Of a stretch of 32,186 bases of DNA, positions 22,172 to 30,732 are shown one piece after another; the first letter of the stretch is position 1, and each line of letters opens with the position of its first letter. The notes under the pieces are model-generated. The model made no database searches, was not told the origin of the DNA, and saw only the letters and a program-made list of their open reading frames with translations. The stretch spans positions 1 through 32,186 of the forward strand of contig JAZNQO010000009.1 in assembly GCA_045590215.1 (NCBI GenBank). Direction: 5' to 3'. This stretch comes from RUG563 sp045590215. Lineage in GTDB: Bacteria; Bacillota; Clostridia; Christensenellales; Aristaeellaceae. A program made the position numbers and the translations under genes.

Positions 22172-24319
22172 ATGGATTTTGTACAGATTCTGGCGCAGGA
22201 GTTTCACCTGAAACCCCAGCAGGTGCAGGCTGTGATTGAATTGACGGATGCCGGGAACACCATTCCCTTCATTGCCCGGTACAGAAAAGAAATGACGGGG
22301 TCTTTGGACGATCAGGTGCTGCGTGAGCTGACGGAACGGCTGGAATATCTGCGCGGCCTGGAAAAGCGCAAGGGCGAAATTGAAAAGGCCTTGACGGAGC
22401 AGGGCGTTCTGACGGAGGAATTGCAGGAAAAGCTGAACAAAGCCGTTACCCTTTCCGAGCTGGAGGATATTTATCGCCCCTTCCGGCCCAAACGCCGCAC
22501 CCGTGCTACTGTTGCCAAGGAACGGGGCTTGGAGCCGCTGGCCTTGTGGCTTTTGATGCAGCTGCCGGGCGGCAATGTGACGGCAGAAGCGGAAAAATAT
22601 GTGGATGCGGAAAAGGAAGTGCCGGACGGGGAAAGCGCACTGGCCGGGGCGAGGGACATTATCGCCGAAGCGGTGAGCGACGATGCGGCATTGCGGAAGG
22701 AATTGCGCGCGCTGCTGCTCCGGGAAGGCATCATTGTAACTGCCGCTGCCAAGGAAGAAGACAGCGTGTACAGCATGTATTACGCCTATCAGGAGCCCGT
22801 GCCCCGGATGGCGGCGCATCGGGTATTGGCAGTGAACCGTGGGGAGAGGGAAGAATTTTTGAAGGTTTCTCTGCAGGTGAACGAGGAAAAGGCCATCCGA
22901 ACGGTGCTGAACGCCTTTGTGCGGCAGGAATGTGAAGCAGCCAGGCAAGTGGAAGATGCCTGCCGGGATGCGTGGGAGCGGCTTTTGTTCCCGGCACTGG
23001 AAAGGGAAATCCGCAATACCCTGACGGACAGAGCCAACGAGCAGGCCATCCGGGTGTTTTCCCAGAACCTGCATCAATTGCTCATGCAGCCGCCCATCAA
23101 GGGCAAAGTGACGCTGGGTGTTGACCCCGGCTTCCGTACCGGGTGCAAACTGGCTGTGGTGGACGAAAACGGCAAGGTGCTGGAAACGGGCGTGGGGCAT
23201 TTCACCCTGCCAGGGCAAACCTTCCAGAAGGAGCAGTCTGCCAAGCTCATTAAGGCCATGGTGAAGCGGCATAACGTGACGGCCATTGCCATCGGCAATG
23301 GCACCGCCAGCCGGGAAAGCGAGCAGTTTATTGCCTCCCTTCTGCCGGAATTGCCGGGGGCTGCCTATGTGATTGTCAGCGAGGCCGGGGCGTCTGTCTA
23401 TTCGGCAAGTAAATTGGCGGCGCAGGAATTCCCGGAATTTGACGTTTCCCTGCGCAGTGCCGTTTCCATTGCAAGGCGCATGCAGGATCCTTTGGCGGAG
23501 CTGGTGAAGATTGACCCCAAAGCCATCGGCGTGGGGCAATATCAGCATGATCTCAAGCAAAATGAGCTGTCCGGCGCACTGACCGGCGTGGTGGAGCAGT
23601 GCGTGAACGCTGTGGGCGTGGAAGTTTCTACCGCCTCTGCGGAGCTGCTTTCCCATGTGGCCGGCATTGGCCCGGCACTGGCGAAAAACATTGTGGCATA
23701 CCGGGAAGAAAACGGTATTGCATCCCGTGCGGCACTGAAAAAGGTGCCCAAGCTGGGCCCCAAGGCCTATGAGCAGTGCGCAGGCTTTTTGCGTGTGGCA
23801 GACAGCAAAAACGCCTTGGACGCCACCGCCGTGCACCCCGAAAGCTATGACGCTGCCAAAACTCTTTTGGCAGCCCTTTCCTATGACATGAAGGAAGTGA
23901 AGGGCGGCGTACCCGGCATCGGCGAAAAGGCCAAAGCCTATGGCATGGAAAAACTGGTGCAGGAAACAGGCCTTGGCCTGCCCACGCTGCTGGATATTGT
24001 GCGTGAACTGGAAAAGCCCGGCCGTGACCCCCGCGAAGATTTGCCCAAACCCGTCCTGCGCACTGACGTATTGGACATGAAGGATTTGCAGCCGGGGATG
24101 GAATTGACGGGCACGGTGCGGAACGTGATTGACTTTGGTGCCTTTGTGGATATCGGTGTACATCAGGATGGCCTTGTGCATATTTCCAGATTGGCCGATA
24201 AATTCATCAAGCATCCTTCCGAAGTAGTGAAGGTAGGGGATGTGGTGAAGGTTTGGGTGGTGGATGTGGATATGCAGAAAAAGCGCATCGCCCTGACCAT
24301 GGTGAAAGGCAGAAAATAA
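22172..24319 (+). CDS. tex: Tex family RNA-binding S1 protein
   Basis: A 715-residue conserved cytoplasmic protein (YhgF/Tex) that binds RNA and is linked to transcription or ribosome-associated RNA handling. Domains in order: Tex N-terminal helical region (FIARYRKEMTGSLDDQVLRELTERL near residue 31), helical arms, a YqgF/RNase H-like domain (GVDPGFRTGCKLAVVDENG from about 314, with ATAIGNGTASRES-like IAIGNGTASRE), a helix-hairpin-helix pair (VSTASAELLSHVAGIGPALAKNIVAYREENG and VPKLGPKAYEQCAGFLRV, near 485-550) and a C-terminal S1 domain (PGMELTGTVRNVIDFGAFVDIG from about 640). The length is slightly short of 720-780 usual ones but all parts are present. AAGGAGG precedes the ATG. The methyltransferase gene follows after 19 bases. 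Confidence 0.96.
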   Translation: MDFVQILAQEFHLKPQQVQAVIELTDAGNTIPFIARYRKEMTGSLDDQVLRELTERLEYLRGLEKRKGEIEKALTEQGVLTEELQEKLNKAVTLSELEDIYRPFRPKRRTRATVAKERGLEPLALWLLMQLPGGNVTAEAEKYVDAEKEVPDGESALAGARDIIAEAVSDDAALRKELRALLLREGIIVTAAAKEEDSVYSMYYAYQEPVPRMAAHRVLAVNRGEREEFLKVSLQVNEEKAIRTVLNAFVRQECEAARQVEDACRDAWERLLFPALEREIRNTLTDRANEQAIRVFSQNLHQLLMQPPIKGKVTLGVDPGFRTGCKLAVVDENGKVLETGVGHFTLPGQTFQKEQSAKLIKAMVKRHNVTAIAIGNGTASRESEQFIASLLPELPGAAYVIVSEAGASVYSASKLAAQEFPEFDVSLRSAVSIARRMQDPLAELVKIDPKAIGVGQYQHDLKQNELSGALTGVVEQCVNAVGVEVSTASAELLSHVAGIGPALAKNIVAYREENGIASRAALKKVPKLGPKAYEQCAGFLRVADSKNALDATAVHPESYDAAKTLLAALSYDMKEVKGGVPGIGEKAKAYGMEKLVQETGLGLPTLLDIVRELEKPGRDPREDLPKPVLRTDVLDMKDLQPGMELTGTVRNVIDFGAFVDIGVHQDGLVHISRLADKFIKHPSEVVKVGDVVKVWVVDVDMQKKRIALTMVKGRK

Positions 24320-24338
24320 AAATCGAGGTGAAGGCAAG

Positions 24339-25355
24339 ATGCGGGACAGGCTGATGGAAGATAATCTGCTTGTGATGGAGCTTTTTTCTGCGCTTTTACA
24401 TGAAAAAGCCTGTCCCTTTTCCAAGGAGGAAGTGGAGCAGTTTGCGAAGGATGTGGGGATGGATGCGCAGGAGGCTTTTTGCGCCCTTGTGTGCGCTGTG
24501 TGCGGCCTGGATGGCGACCTGAACCCCCATCACAGAAGGATTGCGGAAAAATATATTTCTCCTGCCATCCGCTGCCTGAACACTGCGCCCTACCTTCAGG
24601 ACGCTTTTTACCAAAACATCCGCTTGCCGGAAAAGGTGCTGGGCGAATGGCAATTGACCCATCAGAATTATGCCCCGTATGAGCTTTTCTGTTATGACGA
24701 CCCGGAGGAAATGCCGGATGGACGGGAAATACCGAAAATCGGCTATTTTACGGAAGCGTTTTCTTTCCCGGCGGTGTTACAAAAAGGGCGGCTTTGGATG
24801 GCCGTCACCCCCAACGAAGTGGAAACCATGAAGGAAGACATCTGCGCCGCCCACGGGAAAATATTGGTGTTGGGGCTGGGGCTGGGCTATTATGCCTATC
24901 ACACGGCGCAGATGGAGAATGTATCTTCGGTGACGGTGGTGGAGCTGGACAGGGATGTGATTCAGCTGTTTGAAGAAGAAATCCTGCCCCAGTTTCCAAA
25001 CAAAGAGAAGATTCGTCTGGTGCATGCCGATGCTTTTTCCTATGTGGAAAAGGAAGCGGCGAAGGAGCAATTTGATTTCGTGTATGCCGATATCTGGCAT
25101 GACGTATTGGACGGCACGCCCATGTACCTGCGCTTTCGGGCACTGGAAAAGTGTATGCCCGGCAGCGAATGGCGGTATTGGGTGGAAAAAAGTATGCTGA
25201 TGTGGCTGCGTGGGTTGATTAGGGAAGAGATAGCCGAAGGAAAAGGCGAACTTTGCCGCATTTTTTCAGGTCTGGGGGAAGAAGCTTTTATGAACCTGAA
25301 AAGTCTGAAAACCCATGCGGAAATAATCCCTCCGGATTGCATCGGGCATTTGTAA
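24339..25355 (+). CDS. SAM-dependent methyltransferase-fold protein (spermidine synthase-like)
   Basis: A 338-residue cytoplasmic protein. Residues about 165-260 form a class I Rossmann methyltransferase fold: ILVLGLGLGYYAYHTA (motif I), VTVVELDRDVIQLFEEEILP (acidic loop), IRLVHADAFSYV, then FDFVYADIWHDV. The order resembles spermidine synthases more than small-molecule methyltransferases, but the polyamine site residues are not evident. The first 130 residues are helical and acidic with two Cys-rich helices (FCALVCAVCGLDGD) and have no fold I know. The C-terminal part is rich in Glu and Trp (WRYWVEKSMLMWLRGLI). GAGGTG lies 8 bases before the ATG. It is 19 bases after tex and probably co-transcribed with it. 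Substrate unknown. Confidence 0.78.
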   Translation: MRDRLMEDNLLVMELFSALLHEKACPFSKEEVEQFAKDVGMDAQEAFCALVCAVCGLDGDLNPHHRRIAEKYISPAIRCLNTAPYLQDAFYQNIRLPEKVLGEWQLTHQNYAPYELFCYDDPEEMPDGREIPKIGYFTEAFSFPAVLQKGRLWMAVTPNEVETMKEDICAAHGKILVLGLGLGYYAYHTAQMENVSSVTVVELDRDVIQLFEEEILPQFPNKEKIRLVHADAFSYVEKEAAKEQFDFVYADIWHDVLDGTPMYLRFRALEKCMPGSEWRYWVEKSMLMWLRGLIREEIAEGKGELCRIFSGLGEEAFMNLKSLKTHAEIIPPDCIGHL

Positions 25356-25392
25356 AAAAATGCTGTTTCCAGTCTAAAAACAGTGAAAAACA

Positions 25393-25421
25393 TTGACAAT
25401 TGAATAGGACAAATTTATACT
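25393..25421 (+). promoter_or_regulatory. Near-consensus sigma-A promoter of the GGDEF gene
   Basis: TTGACA (25393-25398), 17-bp spacer, TATACT (25416-25421). It gives a leader of about 108 bases. Confidence 0.88.
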
Positions 25422-25438
25422 GGGAATACGGGAATGCA

Positions 25439-25468
25439 GAAAAACAGCTTGGATATGGGCTGTTTTTC
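25439..25468 (+). promoter_or_regulatory. Attenuator-like hairpin in the GGDEF leader
   Basis: GAAAAACAGC (25439-25448) pairs perfectly with GCTGTTTTTC (25459-25468). The core ACAGC/GCTGT stem followed by TTTTT looks like an intrinsic terminator inside the 5' leader. No c-di-GMP aptamer sequence is recognisable. Confidence 0.45.
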
Positions 25469-25535
25469 CGAATCGTTCTTTTCAAAGATTTTTTGCAAGG
25501 CTGAAAGCTTGTTTTATTGCATACGGGAGGAAAAA

Positions 25536-26627
25536 ATGCCCAACAGGTTATGGAGTAAAACGTCCATCGAAAAATTTGTGGACGACAATTATCGGTATTA
25601 TGTTCAGTTACAGGTAGCTTGCATTTTGCTGGGTACCACGGCTCTTTTGATGAGCATCATGAACGCCTTCGTTGGGGGCAAATGGGTGCTGGTTGTGGCT
25701 ACATTCAGCTTTTTTGCCGCTTGCTGCGTGAATTATATTTTGCTGAAGCGGTATCAGAAGATTACGCCGATGAACCTGATTATTTTTGAAGTGGCGTTGT
25801 TGCTTTTGTGCACCTATTTCATGGTGACCGGGGGAAAGGACGGGTTCAGCCCCTATTGGATTATCATTCTTCCTTTCTGCACCATCACGCTGATGGGGAG
25901 GAAAAGGGGCAGCGCATTAACGCTGGTACTTTTGGCAGAAATGATTTTCCTCTATTGGCTGCCTTGGGGACGCAGCCTTCTGACCTATGCCTTTTCCGAA
26001 ACGTTTATGCTGCGCTTCCCGTTGGTATATATTGTGGCCTCTTTATTTGCTTATGGCTTTGAAACCAGCCGTTTCATGACCATCCGGCAAATGCAAAAAG
26101 AGCATAACGCCGTGCGCATCCTTTCCGAAACGGACAGGCTGACAGGGCTGAAAAACCGCTATTGGTTCCAGGAAAAAATGGAAAAAATGACCCGGAAAGA
26201 AAAGGAAGAAAACAAGTGCGCCGCCCTTTTGCTGATGGATATTGACGGGTTCAAGCATATCAACGATACCTACGGCCATAAGACGGGGGATCATGTGCTG
26301 GAAGTCATTGCCGCAGCAATGAAAGAATTCTTCCATCCAGAGGATTTATTGTGCCGCTGGGGCGGCGAAGAATTTCTGGCGTATCTGCCTTCCTGCGAGC
26401 CGCAGGAGGCGGAGCGTGCCGGCAATGTGATTTGCCAGCTGGTGCGGAAAACAAATGTGGAAAGCGACGATGGTACAAGCCTGAAGCTGACCATCAGCGT
26501 GGGTGTGGTGGTGATTCCCGGAGAAGTGCAGGTGGATGAGAGCGAAGCGTTTATCGAAGCAGACAAGCAGCTGTATGCCGCCAAGAAGAGCGGACGGGAT
26601 CGGGTAAGCGTGAAAATTATGGGCTGA
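25536..26627 (+). CDS. Membrane-bound diguanylate cyclase (GGDEF)
   Basis: A 363-residue membrane enzyme making c-di-GMP from two GTP. Six hydrophobic helices fill residues about 25-185 (IMNAFVGGKWVLVVATFSFF, NLIIFEVALLLLCTYFMV, PYWIIILPFCTITLMG, and others), with short loops, so it has a membrane sensor rather than a large outer domain. The GGDEF domain begins LTGLKNRYWF near 205 and includes LLMDIDGFKHINDTYGH and the active site RWGGEEF (G276-G277-E278-E279-F280). The product-inhibition site RxxD is replaced by HPED, so feedback may be lost. GGGAGG precedes the ATG at 25536; an in-frame upstream ATG at 25434 lies almost at the predicted transcript start and is less likely. The gene is monocistronic. 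Confidence 0.93.
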   Translation: MPNRLWSKTSIEKFVDDNYRYYVQLQVACILLGTTALLMSIMNAFVGGKWVLVVATFSFFAACCVNYILLKRYQKITPMNLIIFEVALLLLCTYFMVTGGKDGFSPYWIIILPFCTITLMGRKRGSALTLVLLAEMIFLYWLPWGRSLLTYAFSETFMLRFPLVYIVASLFAYGFETSRFMTIRQMQKEHNAVRILSETDRLTGLKNRYWFQEKMEKMTRKEKEENKCAALLLMDIDGFKHINDTYGHKTGDHVLEVIAAAMKEFFHPEDLLCRWGGEEFLAYLPSCEPQEAERAGNVICQLVRKTNVESDDGTSLKLTISVGVVVIPGEVQVDESEAFIEADKQLYAAKKSGRDRVSVKIMG

Positions 26628-26642
26628 ATGAATTGTCCAGAG

Positions 26643-26668
26643 GGGCGGAGAGCATTTCCGTCCTTTTT
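26643..26668 (+). terminator. Intrinsic terminator of the GGDEF gene
   Basis: GGGCGGA (26643-26649) pairs with TCCGTCC (26657-26663, one G-U) and is followed by five T. Confidence 0.8.
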
Positions 26669-26682
26669 CTTGCATTTTCCTC

Positions 26683-26711
26683 TTCCAAAATGCGAACATA
26701 TGTGCTATAAT
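26683..26711 (+). promoter_or_regulatory. Promoter of the uvrA operon with embedded LexA/SOS-like box
   Basis: TTCCAA (26683-26688), 17-bp spacer, extended -10 TGCTATAAT (TATAAT at 26706-26711). Within the spacer, CGAAC-ATAT-GTGC (26693-26705) matches the Gram-positive LexA/DinR box (CGAAC-N4-GTTC type) except for one base in the right half. A repressor there would block RNA polymerase directly. Confidence 0.7.
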
Positions 26712-26739
26712 TGCCAAGAGACCATCATTGGAGGCGCAC

Positions 26740-29547
26740 ATGGAAAAGCAGATCATTGTTCGCGGGGCGAGAGAGCATAACCTGAAAAATGTGGATGTGA
26801 CGCTGCCTCGCAATCAGCTGATAGTGTTTACGGGATTGAGTGGGTCGGGGAAATCTTCCCTGGCCTTTGATACCATTTATGCGGAAGGCCAGCGGCGATA
26901 TGTGGAAAGCATGTCTTCCTACGCCCGGCAGTTTCTGGGGCAGATGAATAAGCCGGATGTGGACGCTATCGAAGGGCTTTCCCCGGCCATTTCCATTGAC
27001 CAGAAAACCACCGCCCGGAACCCTCGATCCACAGTGGGCACAGTGACGGAGATTTATGATTACCTGCGGCTTTTGTATGCACGGGTGGGGGTGCCCCATT
27101 GCCCGGAATGCGGCAAGGAAATCAAGCAGCAGACGGTAGACCAGATGGTGGATACCGTGATGGCTATGGATGAAGGCACAAAAATGCAGCTGCTTTCCCC
27201 GGTGGTGCGTGGGCGCAAGGGCGAGCATGTGAAGCTTTTGCAGGATGCCGCAAAGAACGGCTTTGTTCGGGTGCGCATTGACGGGGAAATGTATGAGCTG
27301 GACGATGCGCCTGCATTGGACAAGCAGAAAAAGCACACCATCGAAATTGTGGTGGATCGTCTTGTGGTGCGCCCCGGTATTGAGCAGCGGCTGACGGACA
27401 GCCTGGAGACCGCCATGCGTGAATCCGGCGGTTTGGCGGTGGTGCAGCTGATGCAGACAGGGGAGGAAATCACCTTTTCCCAGAACTACGCCTGCCCGGA
27501 CTGCGGTGTGAATATTGAAGAATTGGCTCCCCGGATGTTTTCTTTCAATAATCCTTACGGTGCCTGCCCCCATTGCAGCGGCCTTGGGGAAACGATGAAA
27601 ATCAGTGCCGAAATGGTGATCCCGGATAATTCGCTGTCCCTCAATCAAGGGGCGGTCAGCTGTATGGGGTGGAACAGCGGCGAGGGCAATTCCACGGCGC
27701 ATGCCATGTTTCAGGCTCTTTCCGAATTTTACGGCTTTTCCATGGATACCCCGGTGAAGGATTTGCCGGGGGATGTGATGGATAAAATCCTCTATGGCAC
27801 AGGGAAGCAAAAGCTGAAGCTGCAATTTGAATCCGGCGTCTATCAAACCACCTTTGAAGGGGTGATTACCTCTTTGGAACGCCGCTATCGGGAAACCCAG
27901 AGCGACGGCATGAAAGCGGTTTATGAAGAATATATGGCGCACGAAACCTGCCCCATCTGTAAAGGCAAAAGGCTGAAAAAGGAAGCCTTGGCCGTGACGG
28001 TGGGGGATATGGATATTGCCTCCCTTGCGGAAATGAACATTCAAAAGGCACGGGATTTCCTCAACAACCTGCAATTTTCCGAAAAAAACAAGATGATTGC
28101 CATGCCCATCTTAAAAGAAACGGAATCTCGGCTGCGGTTTTTGTGCGATGTGGGGCTGGATTATCTGACGCTGTCCCGTGGGGCAGCCACGCTTTCCGGC
28201 GGTGAAGCCCAGCGCATCCGGCTGGCCACGCAAATCGGCAGCGGTCTGACGGGGGTATTGTATATCCTGGATGAGCCGTCCATCGGCCTGCATCAAAGGG
28301 ATAACCATCGCTTGCTGGCCACCATGCGGCATCTGAAGGATCTGGGCAACACCCTGATCGTGGTGGAACACGATGAGGAAACGCTGCGCAGTGCGGATTA
28401 TGTGGTGGATATCGGCCCTGGCCCCGGCGAGCACGGCGGCAAGATTGTGGCCTGCGGTACGGTGCAGGATTTGATGAAGGTGCCGGAATCCATTACCGGG
28501 CAATACCTGAACGGAAAAAAGCGCATTGCCGTACCGGCAAGCCGCAGGACGCCTACGGGCTGGCTTGCGGTGAGGGGAGCCAGAGAGCATAATCTGAAAA
28601 ATATTGACGTACATTTCCCCTTGGGGGTGCTCTGCTGCGTGACGGGGGTTTCCGGCAGCGGCAAGAGTAGCCTTGTCAACGCCATTTTGTATGGCAGCTT
28701 GGCGCACACCCTGAACCGGGCCAAGCCCCGGAAGGCGGATTATGATGCCATCGAAGGCGTGGAGCAGCTGGACAAAATCATCAATATTGACCAATCGCCC
28801 ATCGGCCGCAGTCCCCGTTCCAACCCGGCCACTTATACCGGGCTTTTTGACCTGATTCGCAAAGTGTTTGCCCAGCTGCCGGAAGCGAAAATCCGGGGCT
28901 ATAAGGAAAACCGCTTCTCCTTTAACGTCAAGGGCGGCCGCTGCGAAGCCTGCGCCGGGGACGGGCTCATCAAAATCGAAATGCACTTCATGGCGGATAT
29001 TTATGTGCCCTGCGAGGTGTGCCACGGCAAGCGATACAGCCGGGAAACGCTGGAAGTGAAATACAAGGGGCTGTCCATCGCAGATGTATTGGATTTGACG
29101 GTGGAAGAAGCCATGCAGGTGTTTGAAAATCACCCGGCGATTATGAATAAGCTGCAAACGCTGTATGACGTGGGGCTTGGGTATATGCACCTTGGCCAGC
29201 CCAGCACCACCCTGTCCGGCGGCGAAGCCCAGCGGGTGAAGTTGGCAACGGAGCTCAGCCGCCGTGCTACAGGCAAGACGGTGATTCTCCTGGACGAACC
29301 CACCACCGGCCTGCATATGGACGATGTGAGCCGGCTTGTGAAAGTTTTGCAGCGGCTGACGGATGCCGGAAACACGGTGCTGGTGATTGAGCACAATCTG
29401 GACATGATCAAGACCGCTGATTATCTGATTGACCTTGGGCCGGAGGGCGGCGACGGCGGCGGTATGGTGGTGGCGCAGGGTACGCCGGAGCAGGTGGCCA
29501 TGGTGGATGAAAGCTATACCGGCCAGTTTTTGCGGGATATACTGTGA
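26740..29547 (+). CDS. uvrA: Excinuclease ABC subunit A
   Basis: UvrA, the DNA damage-sensing ATPase that loads UvrB at bulky lesions in nucleotide excision repair. The 935-residue protein holds two ABC ATPase modules: Walker A GLSGSGKSS at 32-40 and GVSGSGKSS at 636-644, with signature LSGGEAQR in each half and ILDEPSIGLH / LLDEPTTGLH as Walker B. Zinc-binding Cys pairs are visible (CPECGKE, CPDCG, CPHCSG in the first half; CEACAGDGLIKIEMHF and CEVCHGKRY in the second). Length is normal for UvrA. The ATG at 26740 has GGAGG 5-6 bases upstream; a TTG at 26728 is a less likely start. It is the first gene of an operon with the Nudix-TruA fusion and an SPL-type radical SAM gene. An SOS-like box overlaps the promoter. 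Confidence 0.98.
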   Translation: MEKQIIVRGAREHNLKNVDVTLPRNQLIVFTGLSGSGKSSLAFDTIYAEGQRRYVESMSSYARQFLGQMNKPDVDAIEGLSPAISIDQKTTARNPRSTVGTVTEIYDYLRLLYARVGVPHCPECGKEIKQQTVDQMVDTVMAMDEGTKMQLLSPVVRGRKGEHVKLLQDAAKNGFVRVRIDGEMYELDDAPALDKQKKHTIEIVVDRLVVRPGIEQRLTDSLETAMRESGGLAVVQLMQTGEEITFSQNYACPDCGVNIEELAPRMFSFNNPYGACPHCSGLGETMKISAEMVIPDNSLSLNQGAVSCMGWNSGEGNSTAHAMFQALSEFYGFSMDTPVKDLPGDVMDKILYGTGKQKLKLQFESGVYQTTFEGVITSLERRYRETQSDGMKAVYEEYMAHETCPICKGKRLKKEALAVTVGDMDIASLAEMNIQKARDFLNNLQFSEKNKMIAMPILKETESRLRFLCDVGLDYLTLSRGAATLSGGEAQRIRLATQIGSGLTGVLYILDEPSIGLHQRDNHRLLATMRHLKDLGNTLIVVEHDEETLRSADYVVDIGPGPGEHGGKIVACGTVQDLMKVPESITGQYLNGKKRIAVPASRRTPTGWLAVRGAREHNLKNIDVHFPLGVLCCVTGVSGSGKSSLVNAILYGSLAHTLNRAKPRKADYDAIEGVEQLDKIINIDQSPIGRSPRSNPATYTGLFDLIRKVFAQLPEAKIRGYKENRFSFNVKGGRCEACAGDGLIKIEMHFMADIYVPCEVCHGKRYSRETLEVKYKGLSIADVLDLTVEEAMQVFENHPAIMNKLQTLYDVGLGYMHLGQPSTTLSGGEAQRVKLATELSRRATGKTVILLDEPTTGLHMDDVSRLVKVLQRLTDAGNTVLVIEHNLDMIKTADYLIDLGPEGGDGGGMVVAQGTPEQVAMVDESYTGQFLRDIL

Positions 29548-29556
29548 GGGATGAAG

Positions 29557-30732
29557 ATGGCAATCAACATTTTTCCGCTGGGCAGCTTTGAAACGTACAA
29601 GTATGTGGTGGTACTATCCCACATGGACGGGAAAATTCTGCTCAGCCGCCATAAAGACCGGGACACTTGGGAAACCCAAGGGGGGCATGTGGAGCAGGGG
29701 GAGGAGCCAATCCTGGCCGCTCGCCGGGAGCTGATGGAAGAAAGCGGTGCAGCGGTGTATGAGCTGACTCCCTTGTTTGACTATGCCCATACGGAAAGTG
29801 GCTTTGGGGGCGTGGCGTACCGGGCGGATATTGCCAAGCTGGATGCACTTCCATCCTATGAAATGGCGGAAGTAAAGCTGTTTGATACGCTGCCGGAAAA
29901 TTTGACCTATCCCGATATTACGCCGGATTTATTTGCGGAAATGGAGCGTATCAACAAGGGGCGGAATTTCAAGCGCATGCTGCTGACGGTGAGCTATGAC
30001 GGCACGGCCTACAGCGGCTGGCAGTATCAGGACAATGCCCCCAGCGTGCAGGAAGCCTTGGAAAAGGCGTTGGAGGAGGCTCTCGGCAGCTTTCATCGCA
30101 TCACAGGAGCCAGCCGCACCGATGCCGGGGTGCATGCACTGGGGCAGCGGTGCCATTTTGATACATCTGCCACCATTCCGGCAGAAAAATACCCCTTTGT
30201 GCTGAACCGCTTTCTGCCGCCGGATATCCGAGTGACGGAAGGCCGGCAGGTGCCCCTGTATTTTCATGCCCGGTATCAGGCGGAAGGCAAGTGGTACACC
30301 TATCGCATCCATAATGCTCCGCAGGCCAGTGCGCTGTATCGCAATATGACGGCGCATGTGCCGATGAAATTGGATGAAAAGGCCATGGATCTGGCGGCGC
30401 AGCAGCTGTTGGGTACCCATGATTTTGCTGCTTTTGCGGCAGCAGGGGGCAGTGCCAAAACCACGGTGCGCACCATCGACGCCGTTTCCGTCACACGGGA
30501 AGGGGATATGGTGACGCTGAAAATCCACGGCAATGCGTTTCTTTATAACATGGTGCGCATTATCGCCGGAACGCTTATCTATATCGGACAGGGAAAACTG
30601 GATGCAGCCTGCATTACAAGGGCCCTTGAAACGTGCAGCCGCTTGGAGCTTGGTATCACAGCCCCGGCCAGCGGTCTGGAACTGACAAGGGTGGAATACG
30701 CCATTGACGAGGAAAAGTCATGCACTTTGTGA
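29557..30732 (+). CDS. truA: Nudix hydrolase fused to tRNA pseudouridine synthase A
   Basis: One 391-residue frame holds two complete enzymes. Residues 1 to about 135 are a Nudix hydrolase; the Nudix box runs 43-65 and fits GX5EX7REUXEEXGU at every position (G43, E49, R57-E58, E61-E62, G64). Such enzymes cleave nucleoside diphosphate derivatives. From M141 the sequence is TruA, which converts U38-U40 of the tRNA anticodon arm to pseudouridine: MLLTVSYDGTAYSGWQYQ, RTDAGVHALGQ (catalytic D189), WYTYRIHN, GTHDFAAFAA and FLYNMVRIIAGTL. Both parts have ordinary lengths. The start at 29557 has GAGGG at 6 bases; an ATG at 29551 touches the ribosome site. Internal ATG 29977 with AAGGGG farther upstream could allow separate TruA. 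It begins 9 bases after uvrA and overlaps the next gene by 13. Confidence 0.92.
   Translation: MAINIFPLGSFETYKYVVVLSHMDGKILLSRHKDRDTWETQGGHVEQGEEPILAARRELMEESGAAVYELTPLFDYAHTESGFGGVAYRADIAKLDALPSYEMAEVKLFDTLPENLTYPDITPDLFAEMERINKGRNFKRMLLTVSYDGTAYSGWQYQDNAPSVQEALEKALEEALGSFHRITGASRTDAGVHALGQRCHFDTSATIPAEKYPFVLNRFLPPDIRVTEGRQVPLYFHARYQAEGKWYTYRIHNAPQASALYRNMTAHVPMKLDEKAMDLAAQQLLGTHDFAAFAAAGGSAKTTVRTIDAVSVTREGDMVTLKIHGNAFLYNMVRIIAGTLIYIGQGKLDAACITRALETCSRLELGITAPASGLELTRVEYAIDEEKSCTL

Noticed and set aside
22037..24424. A 795-codon open frame on the minus strand opposite tex
   Set aside because: It is exactly antisense to a complete, well-conserved gene, has no sensible protein motifs, is full of Cys/His/Phe from reversed codons, and has no ribosome site.
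25422..25535. c-di-GMP riboswitch before the diguanylate cyclase gene
   Set aside because: The leader lacks the conserved GEMM core and tetraloop-receptor pattern; only a single simple stem is present.
26725..29394. Two long minus-strand open frames opposite uvrA
   Set aside because: Antisense shadows caused by high GC at codon third positions of uvrA; no family resemblance and no start signals.
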